Shown here piece by piece: positions 41,215-51,217 of a stretch of DNA of 64,000 bases. Under the pieces are notes generated by a model that was given only the letters and a program-made list of their open reading frames with translations, was not told the DNA's origin and did not search any database. Source of the stretch: Rebecca billardiae RCC1528 (taxonomy: Eukaryota; Haptophyta); the NCBI GenBank assembly GCA_965240325.2, contig OZ251230.1:1860001-1924000 (forward strand), written 5' to 3'. Every line of letters starts with the position of its first letter. Position 1 is the stretch's first letter. A program made the translations under genes and the position numbers.

Positions 41215-42376
41215 AAGCTATTACTAGTCCGACCGTCGCCCTGCCTGCGCGACCGCGAGACTCATTCACACTTCACACAATCACAGCAGCGGACCTGAGA
41301 CCGCACCCGGCACCGGTCGTCAAATCGGACGTCCGTCTGACAACTAGCTGCCAAATGTCCAACTGGCTGATCAGCTCGGATCCGACCCGTCCGCGATCGT
41401 GCCATCGGCATCGGAATTACTACTAGTAGCTGCCAAACTGTGTCCAACTCTGGCTGATCAGCTCGGATCCGACCCGTCCGCGATCGTGCCGAGTGAGTCG
41501 TGCCGCGGAGCTCGGAGTACTGAAGGAGTCGGGTGTGACAGCAGGGTGCTTTAGCGCTGCGGCCCGTGCCAGCCAACGACCAGACGTACTCTGGCCACTT
41601 GACCCGTTGCACGGGTGAGTGACCGTACGCCCTGCCTAGTGCCTACCGCGCGCGCCGCGCGACCGGCGACTCGGGGTGATGGAGAGCGGATGGCGACAGC
41701 AGCAGCAGTCCTCATGAAGACGATGAAACTGGCGGCACGGGTGCACGAGGTGGCAGGCGAAAGCGCGCCGACGAGACCGCATTTGACACACCTGAGCCGC
41801 ACGCGCGTGCCGTCGCCGAGCCGGCGAGCGCTGCAAACGCGCAACCGTACCGCGCGCGCCACGACGGCGCGGCACTAGCTGATGCAGGCCGTACTGCCGG
41901 CACTGCTTCTGCGATCATGCGCCACGGTCGCAGCTGACTGCGTGAGCAGCAAGCGGGAGGCGGGTCCGGAGGCACGTGCAGGCGCCGTCCCGCATCCGAC
42001 GCCATCGTGCCGGGGCACGTCACCTCCGACGATCCGGATGTGGCCCAGTCCGGACGTCACGCGATCCGGGACGACGAATACGATTCGCTCGTATAACGAA
42101 CCGTTACGCTAAAGTCACGTCCGGCTGACGTCCAGATCGCACTTTACTTATAGGGAATATCGTGGGCGCGCTCTTTTTCGGCCTAATAGACCTCTCTATG
42201 CGATCTCAAAAACTCGAAACTCGGTCTCCGCCAGCCCTAAATAAAAATCGCCCCCCGGGCCCGTCCCTTTTTTTCGCCCCCCGTCCCTTTTTTCTTGATC
42301 AAAGATCTTTTTGAAACGTGGTTCGGGCCCGCTGGTGCGGGCTCCACGCTGCGCGCTCCGCCCTGCACCGCGGGCC
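41213..42376 (+). repeat. Large duplicated unit D, copy 2
   Basis: Second copy of the 1.16-kb unit, in direct orientation, preceded by R2, whereas copy 1 is not. It ends in repeat R1 at 42205-42376. Near-identity points to recent duplication. Confidence 0.9.
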
Positions 42377-42512
42377 ATTAATATTTAATCAGCTACGACT
42401 GAATGATCGGTCGTCAATGATCATTGCAGTCTCAATAATACGACTATATTCGATTCAATATCGAATATGGCGACCGGATATTAGATGACGACGAAAATAA
42501 GCGCAGCAGCAG

Positions 42513-42744
42513 CTACTGTTGCCACGCCCGTGGATGCTGCTGCTGCTGCTGCGCGGCCGCAGCCCGCAACATGTTGGCCGCTCGCCATTTCTGCTTCTGC
42601 TGCCACTGCGCAGCTGGCGACAATCCCGCAGAGCCAAAGCCGCCACCCGCCTGTAGCGGGGCACGAAGTGACGACCCAGGCAAGAGCGGTGCGCTGGCCC
42701 ACGCGGGCTGACCGGGGCCTTGACCAAAGGCGCGCATGGCGGCA

Positions 42745-42776
<32 letters not shown>

Positions 42777-43946
42777 CATCACGGCCGCTGCTAGCTCGGG
42801 CCGAAAAAAGCCCGACTGCTTATCCTGCCCGGGGATGAGGAAGAATCCCGTCACCTTGGTCGGCGTGGGCACAGCGCCCTCCGCGCCGAGCCAGCCGACG
42901 TCGGCGTGCTTCGCGCGCGCGAGTCCGGCGCGCCCGCGCAGCTCGTTCAGCAGCGCGACCACCGCCATCTCAGGCGTGCCCGGCTGGCACTGATGGTAGG
43001 CGCCGGGTGTCTTGCACTCGCGCCACATCGGCCCGGGCGCGTTGCACCAGTGCGCGGCGATCGGAGGTCGGAGGTCGAGGCGGTCGACGCCAGGCATGTC
43101 GCACAGCGCGGGGTCGGCCTCCTGCCAGTCCTTGACCACCATCACGCGCTTCTGCCCGCCCTCGCCCACCGCGCCGCTCGAGCCCATCGCCTTCGTCATC
43201 GTCGAGTGGAGCTTTGCCATGCGCTCGCACGGGTAGTAGCGCATCTCTGGCTTGGCCTGATCCTCCCACCGGCTGGTGCACGGCGGCACGGGCGCGGAGT
43301 GGGTCTTCCACAGCATGAAGCATGGCGAGTTGGGCTGCATCAGTACGACGTGCGTGAAGCGCTCCCGCGCGATGAGCTTGCGCACGTTCGACACGATGGC
43401 GGCCGTGTTGTTGTCGGCGTGCTGGTACGTCGGGTCGTTCACGACGACCGTCAGCCGCGCGCCGTTGCGGAACTCGATGGCGTGCGAGTCGAAGAGCACT
43501 TCGTCCTGCGCCCACTTGAGCACGCACGACTTGAGCGTGGAGCTCGCGTTGACAAGGGGCGTCTCGCCGCACTGCTTGTCCGGGGACGCGAGCGAGCGCA
43601 CGCGCCTGGGCGGCGGGTTGTTGCACATGATGGCCTGCGCAAGCTGCAGCGTGATGCTCGTGCCGTACAGCAGGATGTTGGCGCCAGCGGGCAGCAGCAT
43701 GGCCTCGCGATCGATCGGCGGCAGGTTGGAGAAGTGCGCCGTGCGGTAGATTGGGCCGTAGCACCGGTGGCCGTTGCGGATGTACGGGCAGAAGACCTCA
43801 CTCGGCACGCGCTTGGCCGGGTACGGGCCGCGCGCGTGCCACGCGCGGTCGTCGATATCCATCCAGCGGCCGACGCGGCCGAGCGCGCTCATGGGGAGTA
43901 GGAGGAGAAGGAGCGCCCCCAGCGCCGCGCGCCGATCGCGCCCCAT
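42513..43946 (-). CDS. Secreted SGNH/PC-esterase-like protein with Gln-rich tail
   Basis: 477 residues from the ATG at 43946, which opens a strong signal peptide (LGALLLLLLPMSALG, residues 8-22). The mature domain begins WMDIDDRAWHARGPYP and contains NILLYGTSITLQLAQAI, which resembles the GDS-like nucleophile block of SGNH/PC-esterase proteins, and later THVVLMQPNSPCF and LNELRGRAGLARAKHADVGW. Such enzymes de-esterify or acetylate polysaccharides in plants and algae. The Ser is in GTS rather than GDS and a clear DxxH triad end is not obvious, so assignment is tentative. Ten or more cysteines fit secretion. The tail is Gly/Ala-rich, then Gln-rich (AAAQQQQQHPRAWQQ). Confidence 0.5.
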
Positions 43947-43992
43947 CCGCGCGTCAGGTGCGCTCCCCCATCCGCGCGTCAGGTGCGCGAGT
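43943..43992. repeat. 25-bp tandem duplication at the start of the SGNH-like gene
   Basis: The unit ccatccgcgcgtcaggtgcg occurs twice in succession. It also duplicates an in-frame ATG context, so an upstream start is possible though it would displace the signal peptide. Confidence 0.7.
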
Positions 43993-44175
43993 GATCCGTG
44001 AGGACGCGGCGCCGCCATCATTGCCACCAGATGCGTCCAAAAAAAGGCCGGTGTGACTGCAGAATTCATTATTCAGATGGGAATTATCAACGTACCCCCA
44101 TAGCGGTTGCAGCCCACACGCACGCGTACGCAGCCTTCGGTACAGCAGTCACTGTGATCAGTCATTCAGTGCCAC

Positions 44176-45696
44176 TCACTGCACGCGCTGGCGCTTGGCC
44201 GACGAGAGCTGCGTGGCCATGTCCACGGCCAGTGCCTCCATCAGCTCACACGCCTCCACCGGGTCGTCGCGCTTGAACGCCGACCACTGCTCCTGCTTCA
44301 CGATCATGACGATCTGCTCCTTCGCCAGCTTGCGCACGCCCTCCACCACACGCGCGCACCCGCCCGCCGCCTTGGCGTGCCGTAGCAGGTCGAGGCAGTT
44401 GTCCACGTCCAGCCCGGCGAGCAGCACGTCCTCGCACCGCTGCACGACGCCGAGCAGCACATCGCTCTCAGCACGAGCGCGCGTGCCCTCCGAGCCTGCA
44501 CCGGGCGGCGGCTGCAGCTTGCTCGCCAGCCGCAGCAGCTCAAGCACCACCGACGGCTCGGTCGGCAGCGGCGCCACGCCCGCCGAGTGCAGCTGGCGCA
44601 GCAGCGCCTCGTGCGCCGCCGAGCTGAAGTCCGGGTCGGCGTCCACCTCGCGCTGGCTGCCCTCAGACAGGCTGCCGCACAGCTGGCGCGCGTAGTACTG
44701 CGAGTGCTGCGCCAGCAGCACCCGGCTCGCGCCCAGCTCGGTGCCGTCCGCGCACCGCAGCACCACGTCGTGCTGCCGCACGGGCGCGCCCACCGCGTCG
44801 CCCAGCGAGCACAGCCGCGCGTGCGCACCGCGCAGCTCCGCATCGCTGTCGGACAGTCGCACGTGCGTCTCGCCCGCCGACGCCAGCGCACGCTCACGCA
44901 CATTCACGCTGCTGCACGGCAGAACCTCCAGTGCGCCCAGCGCGTGCTGCCGAGTCTCGCGAGCTCTCTCGCCGCCGTCGGCATCGCCCTCCACAGCAGC
45001 GCAGCTGTGCACCAGGCCTAGCAGCGCGCTGACCAGCCCAGGGGTGCCGGCGATGGCAGCGCGCTGCGCGGTGCAGTGCGTGACGATGGTGTGCACGGTG
45101 GCAGCGGCATGCGCTGCGATCTGACGTGGTGCGGCCGAGCCGTCACGCACGCGCAGCAGCGGCACGAGGGCCTCGCACCCGCTGTCGGCAATGAGCGCGG
45201 CGCGGCACTGCTCAGCCGCTTTCGTGCAGAGGCAGATGTCAATGGCTGCGCTGAGTACCACGTCGACGTTGGCCGAGCGCAGCAGCGACGCAAGCGTGGG
45301 AATGGCGCCCGCCTCCGCAATCCGTGCGCACAGTGTGGGGTCAGAGGCGAGCCAGCTTAGCGCGCTGGCTGCTTCAAGCTGCACGTCCTGATTGGCCGAG
45401 CTCAGCAGCGGCACGAGCGCAGGGATGGCGCCGGCCTCGGCGACCGGCGCGCGCAGCGCGTGCGTATGGCCGAGAGCGCTCAGGGCAGCTGCAGCCTCAT
45501 GCTGCACGCGCTCGTGGTCAGACCCCAGCAGCAGCACGAGCGGCGGAATGGCCCCGGCGTCCGCGAGCGCACTGCGCACGTCCAGATGCACGCCGAGGCC
45601 CGCCACGGCACGCGCCGCGGCGGCCTGCACACCGGCAGTGCGATCGGGCGCGAGGAGCTGCACCAGCTCCGGCAGAGCCTGCGAGCCAATGATCAC
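44176..45696 (-). CDS. ARM-repeat / BTB protein, 5' end unresolved
   Basis: About 506 residues are readable. Residues 1-250 are armadillo repeats (AGAIPPLVLLLGSDHERVQHEAAAALSAL, AGAIPALVPLLSSANQDVQL, AGAIPTLASLLRSANVDVVL). Residues about 305-400 form a BTB fold (HDVVLRCADGTELGASRVLL, AQHSQYYARQLCGSLSEG), then a BACK-like helical region (DNCLDLLRHAKAAGGCARVV). ARM-BTB proteins such as plant ARIA and ABAP1 act as adaptors, often for cullin-3 ubiquitin ligases. The boundary at 45696 is a GTG, not a start: the frame continues upstream as PEEAESVDSDRRARARRVQG until a stop, with no ATG. A first exon or a frameshift must lie upstream, where an adjacent frame carries MTIERARAPVGQEAIAKSVK. Confidence 0.75.
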   Translation of the reverse strand: MIIGSQALPELVQLLAPDRTAGVQAAAARAVAGLGVHLDVRSALADAGAIPPLVLLLGSDHERVQHEAAAALSALGHTHALRAPVAEAGAIPALVPLLSSANQDVQLEAASALSWLASDPTLCARIAEAGAIPTLASLLRSANVDVVLSAAIDICLCTKAAEQCRAALIADSGCEALVPLLRVRDGSAAPRQIAAHAAATVHTIVTHCTAQRAAIAGTPGLVSALLGLVHSCAAVEGDADGGERARETRQHALGALEVLPCSSVNVRERALASAGETHVRLSDSDAELRGAHARLCSLGDAVGAPVRQHDVVLRCADGTELGASRVLLAQHSQYYARQLCGSLSEGSQREVDADPDFSSAAHEALLRQLHSAGVAPLPTEPSVVLELLRLASKLQPPPGAGSEGTRARAESDVLLGVVQRCEDVLLAGLDVDNCLDLLRHAKAAGGCARVVEGVRKLAKEQIVMIVKQEQWSAFKRDDPVEACELMEALAVDMATQLSSAKRQRVQ

Positions 45697-46140
45697 TTCT
45701 GCGTCAACATCCTTCTCGCCCTGTACTCGGCGGGCTCGAGCGCGACGATCAGAGTCTACGCTCTCGGCTTCTTCGGGCGCATGGCCTTGACCGACTTAGC
45801 GATCGCCTCCTGCCCGACCGGCGCGCGGGCCCGCTCGATGGTCATCGTTAGTCGCGGTGGCGTGTGGGTCCTCGGTCGCGGCGGCGGTTGGCCACTACCC
45901 GAACGGCCAGTAACCAGGCGGGTCAAGTAGTTACGTAGTACGTAGAACTTTGACACCCGCGACGTCAACATGAGACTCACCTCTTTGACTTGCTGGTACC
46001 CCACCTGGAGGTCGCCTATAGTCTGCATAGTCAACGCGGTTGACGACGGCTCCGCGCCGCCCGGCGCCGAGTGTCATATCCGACTAGAGGTGTTACTCGG
46101 TCCTAGTAGTCGGTAGTATGGTCGTCCCAGGCCGATGGTC
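45697..46140 (-). other. Probable 5' part of the ARM/BTB gene
   Basis: Leftward coding-like sequence continues from the ARM/BTB frame to about 45800, and a neighbouring frame is open from about 46030 to 45756. A single-base indel or a short intron would join them. I cannot decide between the two from sequence alone. Confidence 0.35.
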
Positions 46141-47655
46141 CTATGCGCGCCCGTCGATCGCCTTAGCCGCAGCCGCCGCAGCCGCCGGCAGCACAGACAT
46201 GCTCGCGCCCGCACGCGCGTACATGGCGCTCGCTGAGGACGCATCCGTCGGCGCGTGCAAGAACGGGGACAGGAGCACCACGCTGATGGGCTCGCCGCCC
46301 GGGCAGGAGCCTCGGCGCGCGACCATCCGCGAGCTGCGGCCCGCCGGTCGCGGCCGCATCGCATCGCGCCCGAGGGCGGCGCAGCTGCCCGCCTCGCCGA
46401 CGCGGAACGCCGAGTTCGCGCGCTGGAGGCGCGGCGCCCGACGGCAGAGCGGCGTGCCCACGCCCGCAGGGCTGCCGATGCCGCTGCTGGCGCTGCACGC
46501 ACTCAAGCGCTGGCCGCCCAGGAGTGACACGAGCTCGCCGCTCTGCGACGAGCGGATGAGCGGCACGTTCGACTCCGCCGGCGTGGGCGGCGGCGGGCGC
46601 GTGCGCGAGACGACGTGCGCGTACGTGGCGGTGAGCAGCTCGCGCACATCCGCCGCGTCGACGACGGACTCAGCGTCGAGCAGCAGCACGTGTGCCACGC
46701 CCTGGACAACACAGGCGCGGCCGCACCGCGCGACGCGCTCGCGCGTGCGCGGCAGCACGCTCATCAGCGCGACGACGTCGTACGGCTTGATGCGGCCGCT
46801 GAGGTACGACGTGATGTCCGTCTGGCCGTCGAGCGAGTCCGGATCCGCCTCCTTCGCGCCCTCGCCGCCGAACGTCTCGAGGTACCACCGCTTGGTGCAG
46901 CGCGGCGGCAGCTGGCCGCAGCACAGCCGCTTCCACAGGCCGACGAGCCCCGCCTGCTGCGCGGCCGAGAGGTAGTGCAGCACGGGGCAGTCGCAGTTGC
47001 CCGCGGTGAAGTTGCGGATGCACTGCATCGGGATCATCGGCACGGCGCCGCGCGAGACCACGGTCATCGGCACGCCGTGCGCGAAGCAGAAGTCGTAGAC
47101 GAGCTCCGCGGCCGCGGGATCAAAGTTGTTGTTCACGGACGCGTCCGGCTTCCAGCCCCACCGGCTGGACGCGTCGGGCTCGAGGCCGCCCATCACGCTC
47201 ACCGCGCGTACCTTTGCAGTGACCAGGTCCGCGTGCTCCTTCGCGAGGTCTGCAAAGTCGCGCATCGAGCTGATGAGCAGCACCGTCAGGCTCGCCGGAG
47301 GCGCGAGCTCAAACGTGCTGCGCAGCAGCTCGGCTCCGTCCAGCAGCCGCGCTGGGTCGACGTCGTCGAAGCCGTCGAGGGCGTACTCGTGTGTCTCAGC
47401 GGTGTACTCTTCGCCCGGCGAGCCGACACCCACGGGCACGTCGAAGGCGCCAATGTGGTCAAGCACGCATCGGGCGAGCGCAGCTCGCTTCCGCACCTGT
47501 GCGGGCCCGCCGCCGTTGCAGACAACGGCGCGCAGCTTGATCTCGCGCGCCTGGTGCGCGACGGCTGCGGCGAGGCACGCCTTCAGGTCATCGGGGTCTG
47601 GGCCCGGATCTGTGACTATGACGAGCTGGTCGGGCTCATCGACGGTCGCGGTCAT
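46141..47655 (-). CDS. Nucleoside hydrolase-like protein (IUNH family)
   Basis: 504 residues from the ATG at 47655. VIVTDPGPDPDDLKACLAA (residues 12-30) corresponds to the Asp-rich calcium-binding motif of inosine-uridine nucleoside hydrolases, normally DxDxGxDD, here with a two-residue insertion; NNNFDPAAAELV resembles the second motif (N...DPxAA). Between them are typical strands (LTVLLISSMRDFADLAKEHA and VRAVSVMGGLEPD). The family cleaves the N-glycosidic bond of ribonucleosides in purine or pyrimidine salvage. The insertion leaves activity open. From about residue 390 the protein is low-complexity Ser/Arg/Ala, far beyond the family's usual 310-residue length. Confidence 0.75.
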   Translation of the reverse strand: MTATVDEPDQLVIVTDPGPDPDDLKACLAAAVAHQAREIKLRAVVCNGGGPAQVRKRAALARCVLDHIGAFDVPVGVGSPGEEYTAETHEYALDGFDDVDPARLLDGAELLRSTFELAPPASLTVLLISSMRDFADLAKEHADLVTAKVRAVSVMGGLEPDASSRWGWKPDASVNNNFDPAAAELVYDFCFAHGVPMTVVSRGAVPMIPMQCIRNFTAGNCDCPVLHYLSAAQQAGLVGLWKRLCCGQLPPRCTKRWYLETFGGEGAKEADPDSLDGQTDITSYLSGRIKPYDVVALMSVLPRTRERVARCGRACVVQGVAHVLLLDAESVVDAADVRELLTATYAHVVSRTRPPPPTPAESNVPLIRSSQSGELVSLLGGQRLSACSASSGIGSPAGVGTPLCRRAPRLQRANSAFRVGEAGSCAALGRDAMRPRPAGRSSRMVARRGSCPGGEPISVVLLSPFLHAPTDASSASAMYARAGASMSVLPAAAAAAAKAIDGRA

Positions 47656-49107
47656 TCTCTGGGCTCGTCCGCCGCCAACGCTCAGGGCGTGAGGTGGGAC
47701 AAGGCTGTTGCTGCGGTGTCGTCGTCGGCAGGTGGAGGACCAATCGAACATTGATGAAGATGCAATGAACGTGCGGTTCCGGCTCCAGAAGCTTCACCGC
47801 GTCTCCAACAACCTGCCACTAAGTGGTCTCGATCGACGCCGGCCCGCGCGAGCGTTCTATTGGTCAACTGGTCGTTAGAGCACCTTGATGGCCTGATCCG
47901 GTCCATAATCATTGAGCGACGTGGTCATTTATCGGGCGGTTTAACCCGATTCCGCCCGTTCATTGCACGGCCAGAAAATTCGTCGGTGCCCATCGGCTGT
48001 TACCGACCGTTTGGGGTTCTCAACGCAAGCCGAAAGTTCTGCCGTTTGTCATGTTGCTGCATGCCGAGGTCAGCCCGGCCCACGAGAACTCCGGGCGGCG
48101 CGGCGGACGCGTGCGTGTGAGTGACAGACGCGGAGGAAGACGGCGACGACAAGCGAAGCGTGTGGGGCAAAGATGAAAGAAGAGTGCAGAAGTCTCTCAC
48201 AGCAGCGCCGCCGGGCGCACCGCCGTCATGCGCACCTCTGCGCCCAGAGCGCCCGGCGCCCAACAACGGCGGCGGCATGCGGTGCCATAACCTCCCTTGG
48301 TCCGCGTGCCTCTCGCGCTGTCTAGAAAGCAGGACGTATGGTGGAACAAGGACTGAAGAAGAAGCCACGTGCCCTGTGCAGCGCGCTGCGGCCCCGTGCC
48401 TCAGAGAGCTCAGGGAGTGTCACAGCGCGAGAGGAAGCATCGCACGTGCCGAATGCAGACACTGTAGGGGGTCCATGACAGCAGCCCATTGATTTGTGCT
48501 TTTCGACAACCATGCGATTTAGGTGTCTGACGAGCGTGGCGCTTGCGGAGTCGCTTACAAATATGTCCCAGAGCCCAGCCCAGCCGTTGGAAGCACTCAA
48601 AACCGACTCCGCGCGCCGTCGCGCGGTCGTGCGCGCACGCCAGCTGCGCCACTGTGTCACATACAGATTCAGCCAAACGTCAAGGACTTGTGATGGCGGC
48701 TAAATGACGATATGTCGTCGGACTTACTTATTCATAACCGTTGCAACCCGCCCCAACAAAATTAGGGTGGAATTGCTAAATTTTAGTAGGCATGATGAGT
48801 GCGCGTAGCGGTCGGTGAAAAACTACTCCAAGATCGAGCATTTTACCCATTTAATTAGAGACCCCCTACCCGCACATACGCACAGACTTACCCGTTAATA
48901 TATAATACGGGTGCACTCTCCTATATATATTCATATTGGTGCCTATATGTGGGTACCGTGTTCAATATTGAGACTGGGTCATCCGAATAGGCGGCCGCCG
49001 CCGCGGACTCGGCGGAGCAGTCACTGCGGCTGCTCATGCCACTCGAACAGTGCCGCAGCAGGCCCGGACGGGCCTGATGCGGGCGGCGGGCTGCGTGCCG
49101 AGGCACA
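47656..49107. other. Gene-free intergenic region
   Basis: I see no supportable gene. The part 48700-48960 is AT-rich; elsewhere small frames on both strands lack domains. Confidence 0.4.
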
Positions 49108-50274
49108 CTAGCAAGACCACCTCTGAGCATGCCACCATCCCAACACTGGCAGGAGAGCCCTCCGGCTCCGCCGTCGAGGCTTGCGTGCGCAGACTGGCAG
49201 TCGATTGCCGCCGCCAAGCTTGCCGCGGTCCGTTCGGCGACTTCCAAGCCCGTACTCTGTGTCACCGGCATCGTCGCCGTTCGTCGTACCCCGGCCCACG
49301 CGAGGCTGCCACCGGTTCACCGCTACTGCGACGGACTGCGCGCGCTTCGCCACGCGCTCGCCCCGAAGCTCCGCCGCTCTCCTCTCGCGCTTGAGCTCGG
49401 CGCCGTCGGCAGCCATGGCCGCCCGCTCGGCCGCAGCGCGATCTGTGCCACAGCACGCGCTGCGCTCGGCTTCGTCGGCGCGCAAGCTGGCGCGCGCAGC
49501 GTCGGCGACGGCGCGCGCGGTCGCCTTGCGCGACGAGTCCAGCTCCACCTGCTGCTCCGAGATGATCGCGTGCTCAGCAGGAGTCACGCGCTGCTCGTGC
49601 AGCGGCACCGGCACGCGGCCTGATGCGGAAATGCGCGGCGCGTCAGCGTCGGGGTGCGAGTCGAGGTCGCGGAAGGGGCAGCTGACGTGGGCGGCGCCCA
49701 GCAACTGGTCGTCGGTGTCCAGCTCCGCCAACCTCTCCGCCGCCGACGCGCCCAGCTTCCGGCTCAGGATGCGCTCCACGTCCTGGCGCTTGCCCTTCGA
49801 CCACCTGTGCACGGTCATCAGCCAGTTGCCGATCATCTCGAGCCGCGGCGAGTCGTGGCGCGCCGAGATGCCGTGCACGTCCGCGCAGGCGTGCGCGACC
49901 TTCTTGGGCTTCCTCATCCCACCGTCGCCCGCGGTCTGGGCGTATGCCGCGGTGAACACTCTGACCAACTGCTTGCGCTTTCTCAAGTTCTTCTCGAGCA
50001 TGAGGTCCACGAGCGTGCGGAGGAGGTCGAGGAGCACGAAGTTGAGCACCGATGCGTACCGCGGGTGCGTGCCGGCCACGAAGCGGCAGCCAAAAGTGTG
50101 CATCACGTGAATGGCGCGCGCCGCCGCCGCCGTCTCCTCGACCTGCTCCACGCGGACGTTGATGTCTGGCGGCAGCTCGAGCCTTGACTGCTGCACGCCA
50201 TCGTGGCCGTCCGCGGAGGAGGTGAGCCCCTCTGCGGTGCTGGCGGGGACCTCGGGCGGGTCGCACATGTCCAT
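49108..50274 (-). CDS. Hypothetical protein, unknown family
   Basis: 388 residues from the first in-frame ATG (50274); the frame stays open to about 50610 but begins there without an ATG, so a 5' exon is possible. The central part looks genuinely coding and globular: ARAIHVMHTFGCRFVAGTHP, YASVLNFVLLDLLRTLVDLM, KRKQLVRVFTAAYAQTAGDG, MIGNWLMTVHRWSKGKRQDV. A charged coiled-coil-like helix follows (EHAIISEQQVELDSSRKATA), and the tail is Arg-rich. I do not recognise it. It could be a gene or an old mobile-element remnant; the long basic tail is unlike a typical transposase end. Confidence 0.4.
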   Translation of the reverse strand: MDMCDPPEVPASTAEGLTSSADGHDGVQQSRLELPPDINVRVEQVEETAAAARAIHVMHTFGCRFVAGTHPRYASVLNFVLLDLLRTLVDLMLEKNLRKRKQLVRVFTAAYAQTAGDGGMRKPKKVAHACADVHGISARHDSPRLEMIGNWLMTVHRWSKGKRQDVERILSRKLGASAAERLAELDTDDQLLGAAHVSCPFRDLDSHPDADAPRISASGRVPVPLHEQRVTPAEHAIISEQQVELDSSRKATARAVADAARASLRADEAERSACCGTDRAAAERAAMAADGAELKRERRAAELRGERVAKRAQSVAVAVNRWQPRVGRGTTNGDDAGDTEYGLGSRRTDRGKLGGGNRLPVCARKPRRRSRRALLPVLGWWHAQRWSC

Positions 50275-51217
50275 GGACACGCGCACATCATCATCCGCCA
50301 CGCCCTGGACCTCGTCATGCCCGGCACGGCGGTCAGCAAGTTGATCGACGTCGAGCGGCCCTTGCGGCAGGGGCCCGCGGGGAGCGTCAGAGCGCGAGAG
50401 CGCGGCGTCGGGTGGGCAAGGAGGCTGCGTCGAGTCGTTGTCGATGTCCACCCCACCGCGTAGGTCATGTTCGTCTCCGCGTAGGTCGCCAGCACGTGCT
50501 GCTAGGACTCGCTCCTTGGTCGCGAGCAGCACACGTTGAGCACGCAGATGCAAATTATGAAGCACGAGCTTCGGTTGGACCACGACTCCCAGCGAGAGCC
50601 CGGTCCGCACGAGTCATGGCTACCCGTCCGCAGCCGCCCAGCCGCTTGACGAGGCGCCTGCACCGAGGTGGGTGCGCCCAATGGCGAGCGGACGGCCGTC
50701 GATGAGGGCCATCAGCCTCGCCGACCCCGTTCAGAGCTCCGCTCCCGCGCCGGGGCCAGCCGAGCGCGAGCGCGGATTTGGAATCTGCCGATCGCGAAAA
50801 CCCGCCGAACAAGTTCTGAATGGAAAAGAAAAGAAAATCAAAACTCAATTTAATCTGATGGACCCCCTAGACACTGCTGTCACTTTCGCCTGAGTAGGCC
50901 CAGAAGTGCGTGATCCTGACTGCCACCGAGCCAGGGAGAGCTGAGATAGCAACCTCATTTATCACTGCTTCATCACCGCGCCACGTTTGGCGGCATCTAA
51001 CGCCCGGTGGGCGAACCAGCTAACGGGAGCGGTGAGTACCGGGGCCGGGGGCCGGCACGGCCGCCACTTTCGGCACTGTGGCCACATTCGGGCCGGCGCC
51101 TGATAAAACAATGGTGCCCCCCCCCCCCCCCCCCCGAACCTTACCGTCGTATTCTGGAAACGAGCACTACGATTATTAGCGCTACATTTGGTCATCGTAT
51201 GAAACTTTTCGTCTAAG
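50275..51217. other. Intergenic with poly-C run
   Basis: A run of 19 C lies at 51117-51135. The first 300 bp may belong to the leftward hypothetical gene's 5' end. Nothing else is recognisable. Confidence 0.4.

Noticed and set aside
40174-41878. Repeated 60-110-codon frames in unit D
   Set aside because: They recur only because the DNA is duplicated; no recognisable protein and no codon-type signal.
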